This document shows, in pieces, positions 60,662-64,000 of a stretch of DNA of 64,000 nucleotides. The notes under the pieces are model-generated. The model saw only the letters and a program-made list of their open reading frames with translations. It was not told the DNA's origin and did not search any database. Position 1 is the first letter of the stretch; the number at the start of each line of letters is the position of its first letter. Position numbers and translations under genes: made by a program. The DNA comes from Pelagibacteraceae bacterium (GTDB taxonomy: Bacteria; Pseudomonadota; Alphaproteobacteria; HIMB59; GCA-002718135), in contig PBDN01000019.1 of NCBI GenBank assembly GCA_002718135.1, positions 72,805 to 136,804 of the forward strand. Reading direction: 5' to 3'.

Positions 60662-61534
60662 TTAGTTATAACGCTTCTCAAATTCGATGACATCTTCGAA
60701 GCCCATCAAGTCGTTGAACTCGGCAAAGGAAAACAGATCCACACCACCATCTTCGGCGTCTCCTCCTCGCTTTAACGATTGGTAAACCGCACGCAAAGCA
60801 TTACACGTGGCGAGGAAGCCGGCGGAGGGGAATATCGCAATGCGATACCCAAGCTCCCCCAGTTCCTCGGGTTTCATAACAGGCGTCACCCCACCGTTCA
60901 CCATATTCGAGAGAAGCGCAACGTCATTCCCGAAAAGCATGCCAATCTCTCTCATTTCCTCGATATCGGAAGGCGCTTCATAGAAAAGAATATCTGCGCC
61001 AGCCTCAATGTACAGTTCCGACCGTCGCATAGCCTCGTCCCGCCCAATAGCCTTGCGAGCATCTGTCCGGGCAATGATCAAAGTATCTTCAGAAAGCCGG
61101 CTATCAAGGGCGACCTTGATCTTTGTAACCATTTCTTCCGCAGAAATCAGTTTGTGCCCGGATAGATGACCACATTTCTTGGGGAAGTCCTGATCCTCGA
61201 TCTGTATTGCCGAAACCCCCGCCATCTCATAGCCCCGCACGGTTTCCCGAACGTTGACTAGCCCACCATACCCGGTATCCGCATCGGCTATCAACGGCGT
61301 CTGAGTGCCCCCGGCTAACCGGGCGGCCCTAGACACCATATCTGTGTATGTCGCGATCCCCGCATCTGGCAAACCAAGGTGTGAGGCGACCGTCCCCGAA
61401 CCTGTCATGTATAGGGCATGGAACCCGGCCCTATCCGCCATTTTTGCCGAGATCATGTCGTAAACACCTGGTGCTACAATAAATTCGTTTGTCGTACGTA
61501 GTTTCCCGGCAAGAGTTGGCGATTTTGACTGCAT
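60662..61534 (-). CDS. isocitrate lyase / PEP mutase family enzyme
   Basis: TIM-barrel lyase of 290 residues in the methylisocitrate lyase / oxaloacetate decarboxylase / PEP mutase group. Motifs: VYDMISAKMADRAGFHALYM, PLIADADTGYGG (Mg-binding Asp), IQIEDQDFPKKCGHLSGHKL (the KKCGH loop with catalytic Cys, as in isocitrate and methylisocitrate lyases), and TLIIARTDARKAIGRDEAM. The KKCGH Cys favours C-C lyase over phosphonate chemistry. It lies 72 bp downstream of the amidase gene on the same strand. Precise substrate unknown. Confidence 0.88.
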   Translation of the reverse strand: MQSKSPTLAGKLRTTNEFIVAPGVYDMISAKMADRAGFHALYMTGSGTVASHLGLPDAGIATYTDMVSRAARLAGGTQTPLIADADTGYGGLVNVRETVRGYEMAGVSAIQIEDQDFPKKCGHLSGHKLISAEEMVTKIKVALDSRLSEDTLIIARTDARKAIGRDEAMRRSELYIEAGADILFYEAPSDIEEMREIGMLFGNDVALLSNMVNGGVTPVMKPEELGELGYRIAIFPSAGFLATCNALRAVYQSLKRGGDAEDGGVDLFSFAEFNDLMGFEDVIEFEKRYN

Positions 61535-61606
61535 TTTCGAGCCTCCATTTGTTTTGTTAAAACTATAGAATACAACTTGCGGTAAACAACTAATGGTTTC
61601 CAGTCT

Positions 61607-62902
61607 TTACGCGTTCTGGAGTTCTTGGAGTATACTGATTGAATAAGCGATCAGCGCCGCGTCACCCCCGACCCGGGAGGTAATCTGAATGCCGACAGGC
61701 ATACCATTCGGCCCGGTCGAGCAGGGTAGAGTGATCGTCGGGCCGTGCATCAACGTCCACAGACGATTAAAGGATGACATGGTAACGCTCACAAGGTCTG
61801 ATGGCGCCTCCCCCGCGGCCGACGGCGTGAGTAGAACAGGGTATTCGTCATAGACGTTCTTGAGCGCAGCGCGTGCATGATCTGCAGCCACGATTGCGTC
61901 CCGGTATTCCTGCTCAGACCAGTTAGAATTACCGGTCTCCTGCATCCATGCATTCATCTTATCCATGTGATCACGAAACTCACGAGCGAGGGCGCACTTG
62001 CCCTCATAGTTAGAAATCACGCGGAATGGCTGTTCGATTGTATCGAATATCCGTGGCAGTTCCACATCCGCCACCTCGTATCCCGATGCCGACAGTGTTG
62101 ACGCTGCCTTTTCAAGTGCCGCTCTGGAGCAATCCTCCGCCTCATCCCACATCGGCGTTTTGCAGACACCGATCTTTGGTCGTCCGGCATCCACTGGCAA
62201 TATTTCCCCTTTCACAGATTGATAGACCAGGCCGATGTCCTCAGCAGAGCGGGCAAAGTAACCGAGCGTATCTAGAGATTTTTTTAAACCAGAAATTCCC
62301 GCTCGATCTAGTCCGTCTAAACTTGCCTTGTAACCTACGACACCACAAAATGACGCTGGCAGGATCACCGATCCGCCTGTCTGGGTACCATTTGCGAGCG
62401 GTACCATAAAATCGGCTACCGCGGCGGCCGATCCGCTGGACGAAACACCAGGTGTCCGGTCGGTATCATGAGGGTTGCGCACGCCGACCGGCAGCGGGCT
62501 TGCAAACTGGGTTGTTGTTGTTTTGCCAAGTAGAACTGCTCCTGCGGCCCGCAGCGCTGCCACACAGTGTGAGTCCTTAGTCGGTCTGTGATCCCGGTAA
62601 ATATCTGATCCGTATTCTGTCGGCATATCGTAAGTATCAAGTACATCTTTTATGCCAACGGGAATGCCGTGCAGCGGGCCTGTCGGTGTGTCAGAAAGAT
62701 CGCAGGCGCGGGCCTGAGCTAAAGCTTGGTCAGCATTTACGAATGCCCAAGCGCGCAGTGTCTCATCGTGTTTTGATATGCGGTCTAAACAATCTTCAAC
62801 TAAATGCACCGACTTCAACCTCCCCATCGCGAGTTTGCGAGCCGCTTCGCTTGCGGTTAGGGTGTTTAGACCAGACGGTGGTTCATTCAATATTGATGAC
62901 AT
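61607..62902 (-). CDS. amidase (amidase-signature family)
   Basis: 431 residues. Triad: Lys in PVGIKDVLDTYDMPTEYGS, cis-Ser in GVSSSGSAAAVADFMVPL, nucleophilic Ser in NGTQTGGSVILPASFCGV. It has the shorter, plain amidase form without a second domain. It lies 26 bp downstream of the PhyH gene, probably the same transcript. It is only distantly similar to the amidase at 4415-5866. Substrate unknown. Confidence 0.88.
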   Translation of the reverse strand: MSSILNEPPSGLNTLTASEAARKLAMGRLKSVHLVEDCLDRISKHDETLRAWAFVNADQALAQARACDLSDTPTGPLHGIPVGIKDVLDTYDMPTEYGSDIYRDHRPTKDSHCVAALRAAGAVLLGKTTTTQFASPLPVGVRNPHDTDRTPGVSSSGSAAAVADFMVPLANGTQTGGSVILPASFCGVVGYKASLDGLDRAGISGLKKSLDTLGYFARSAEDIGLVYQSVKGEILPVDAGRPKIGVCKTPMWDEAEDCSRAALEKAASTLSASGYEVADVELPRIFDTIEQPFRVISNYEGKCALAREFRDHMDKMNAWMQETGNSNWSEQEYRDAIVAADHARAALKNVYDEYPVLLTPSAAGEAPSDLVSVTMSSFNRLWTLMHGPTITLPCSTGPNGMPVGIQITSRVGGDAALIAYSISILQELQNA

Positions 62903-62928
62903 ATGCTCTCCGAGCGTTTGATCAAATA

Positions 62929-63759
62929 TTAGGTCGCATCCTCGCGGAGAGCTTCCTGCGCATACTGCGGGTCAACATAACGATCGCCGGCAGCTTTCAC
63001 GTGGGCATAGACTTTTTCATCTCGGTCTGTCTCGGGGACCGGGTCGACATCCCAGTGACCGTATTCGTCTACGCCGCGTACGAGGGATGCAGGGCGTCGG
63101 CCGATGGTGGATCGGACATACGATGGAAAATAGAAAATTCCTAGGCCGATACGCATATGTTCGGTTTCATTGGGATTAGATCCGTGCACAATCCTCTCGT
63201 GGTGGCAGGAAAACTGCCCAGCCCGAAGAACTAGGTCGACGGCGCCGCTATCGTCTATTTCCTGGATTGACTGCCCCCTCGCCAGAAGGTTCTTCTCGTC
63301 AAAGGTCTCGACGTGAGAATAGGTGTCTCCGTTATGGGTGCCCGGAACAACCCGCACACATCCATTCTCAGGTGTACTATCGGTAATAGCTAACCACACC
63401 GTGACAAGTTGGTTGGGTTCCAGTCCGAAGTAAGCGGAATCCTGATGCCACGAGACAAAAGACCCATCCTGGCCGGGCTTCATCCAAAAACGGGACGATA
63501 ATGCATATATATTCGGACCAATCAGGTCTTCGACTACGTCCAGAATATTCGGATTACAGGAGAACTCGTATGAACGCCGGAAGCAAAGATGACCTTTGAC
63601 GATAATTTCGGATGCACGTATGCCTTCCTCGCGCTCAAAGTCATCTAGATCTCTGCACATGGCAGCCGCTTCAGTGGAACTAACCCCGTCAAAAGGAACT
63701 AAATAACCGTTTTCTCTGTAATACGCGATCTGTTCATCGGTCAGCACCTTAGGCATCAT
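62929..63759 (-). CDS. phytanoyl-CoA dioxygenase (PhyH) family protein
   Basis: Fe(II)/2-oxoglutarate-dependent oxygenase, 276 residues. Iron ligands: HxD in FVSWHQDSAYFGL near residue 113 and the distal His in HHERIVHGSNPNETEHMRIG, with the Arg further along as the 2-oxoglutarate contact. N-terminus LTDEQIAYYRENGYLVPFDG is typical of PhyH proteins. Such proteins in bacteria hydroxylate many small molecules. The ATG pair at 63759/63756 follows a GGGGGAG stretch. First in a probable PhyH-amidase-lyase transcript. Confidence 0.88.
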   Translation of the reverse strand: MMPKVLTDEQIAYYRENGYLVPFDGVSSTEAAAMCRDLDDFEREEGIRASEIIVKGHLCFRRSYEFSCNPNILDVVEDLIGPNIYALSSRFWMKPGQDGSFVSWHQDSAYFGLEPNQLVTVWLAITDSTPENGCVRVVPGTHNGDTYSHVETFDEKNLLARGQSIQEIDDSGAVDLVLRAGQFSCHHERIVHGSNPNETEHMRIGLGIFYFPSYVRSTIGRRPASLVRGVDEYGHWDVDPVPETDRDEKVYAHVKAAGDRYVDPQYAQEALREDAT

Positions 63760-63789
63760 CTCCCCCGATAAAGTTCAAGCGGCCAAGAC

Positions 63790-64000
63790 TTACTGGCTAG
63801 CGCGGAGCTTGAAACGCTGGATTTTGCCGGTCGCGGTCTTAGGAAGTTCGTCCACAAAATAAAACCACCGAGGGTATTTGTATCGAGCCAAGCCATCCTT
63901 GCAGTGGTCTAGTAACTCGGCGGCTAGATCGTCATCAGCATCGCTGTGCTCTTTTAGGATTATGTGTGCTTCCGGTTTTACAAGCCCATCACTGTCCTCG
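63790..64000 (-). CDS. AMP-dependent CoA ligase, C-terminal part (benzoate-CoA ligase-like), cut by window edge
   Basis: The last 69 codons of a minus-strand gene that continues beyond the right edge. It reads KPEAHIILKEHSDADDDLAA, then CKDGLARYKYPRWFYFVDEL and PKTATGKIQRFKLRASQ before TAA at 63790. YKYPRW and LPKTATGKIQRFKLR are the C-terminal hallmark of the benzoate-CoA ligase branch of ANL enzymes, and the Lys of TGKIQ is the catalytic residue. It lies 30 bp upstream of the PhyH gene on the coding strand and is likely cotranscribed. Confidence 0.9.
   Translation of the reverse strand, partial: EDSDGLVKPEAHIILKEHSDADDDLAAELLDHCKDGLARYKYPRWFYFVDELPKTATGKIQRFKLRASQ

Overview
The window looks like an alphaproteobacterium, probably a free-living marine or aquatic heterotroph. 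A GcrA-type cell-cycle regulator (39145-39522) occurs almost only in Alphaproteobacteria. The genes are dense, many overlap by 4 nt, and most of the content is CoA-ligase, acyl-CoA dehydrogenase, Mo-hydroxylase, amidase and glyoxalase-fold enzymes. No rRNA, CRISPR array, transposase or integrase was seen. The taxonomic call is inference from gene content only.

Layout. (1) 1-2650: an SF2 helicase cut by the window edge, a PP2C phosphatase, a small basic ORF with a 17-bp direct repeat, and then the 3' half of a tRNA-Arg(TCT) without its 5' half. This is the signature of an integration site. (2) 2646-5866: divergent acyl-CoA ligase and amidase. (3) 5955-14498: a tightly packed minus-strand operon. 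In transcription order it holds an AhpD-like protein, a luciferase-family oxidoreductase, a carboxymuconolactone-decarboxylase-like (CMD-like) protein, a COG0523 GTPase, a two-domain VOC protein and a three-subunit molybdenum hydroxylase. (4) 14606-25000: a frameshifted cupin, a YghU-type GST, a UbiD decarboxylase, pntAB and a second Mo-hydroxylase. (5) 25119-36627: a surface-polysaccharide locus with an asparagine synthetase, seven glycosyltransferases and a polymerase-like membrane protein. (6) 36969-44388: a flavoprotein, a VOC protein, gcrA, a DksA-like protein, an alcohol dehydrogenase, an SRAP protein, cysQ and sua5. (7) 44450-56057: a GlcD-like oxidase, an acyl-CoA dehydrogenase, speD-speE, a CAP protein, an acyl-CoA ligase, a quinone oxidoreductase, a cysteine-dioxygenase-like protein with a divergent Lrp regulator, ChaC, a VOC protein and a TctC-type binding protein. 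(8) 56344-64000: nrdB-nrdA, mntR, a PEP-mutase/isocitrate-lyase family enzyme, an amidase, a PhyH dioxygenase and a partial CoA ligase.

The main result is in region 3. Two genes of one operon carry in-frame UGA codons, and in both the local peptide is Cys-x-Tyr-UGA-Thr. In the AhpD-like gene (13392-14498) the UGA falls on the second cysteine of the AhpD CxxC-xxx-His redox site. A 6-bp stem with a 5-nt loop follows at the spacing expected of a bacterial SECIS. This is very probably a selenoprotein that ordinary gene calling splits in two. The second case (CMD-like gene, UGA at 12184-12186) may be another selenoprotein or a nonsense mutation. The operon joins thiol/selenol peroxidase chemistry with a flavin enzyme, a metal-dependent VOC enzyme, a metallochaperone GTPase and a Mo-hydroxylase. 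That suggests an uncharacterised oxidative catabolic pathway.

Other points: a cupin gene broken at an A8 run, paired DnaA-box/NrdR-like palindromes upstream of nrdAB, an apparent lack of the ATP-cone in both NrdA and NrdB, and a remnant of a probable short-chain dehydrogenase fused behind the SRAP stop codon.
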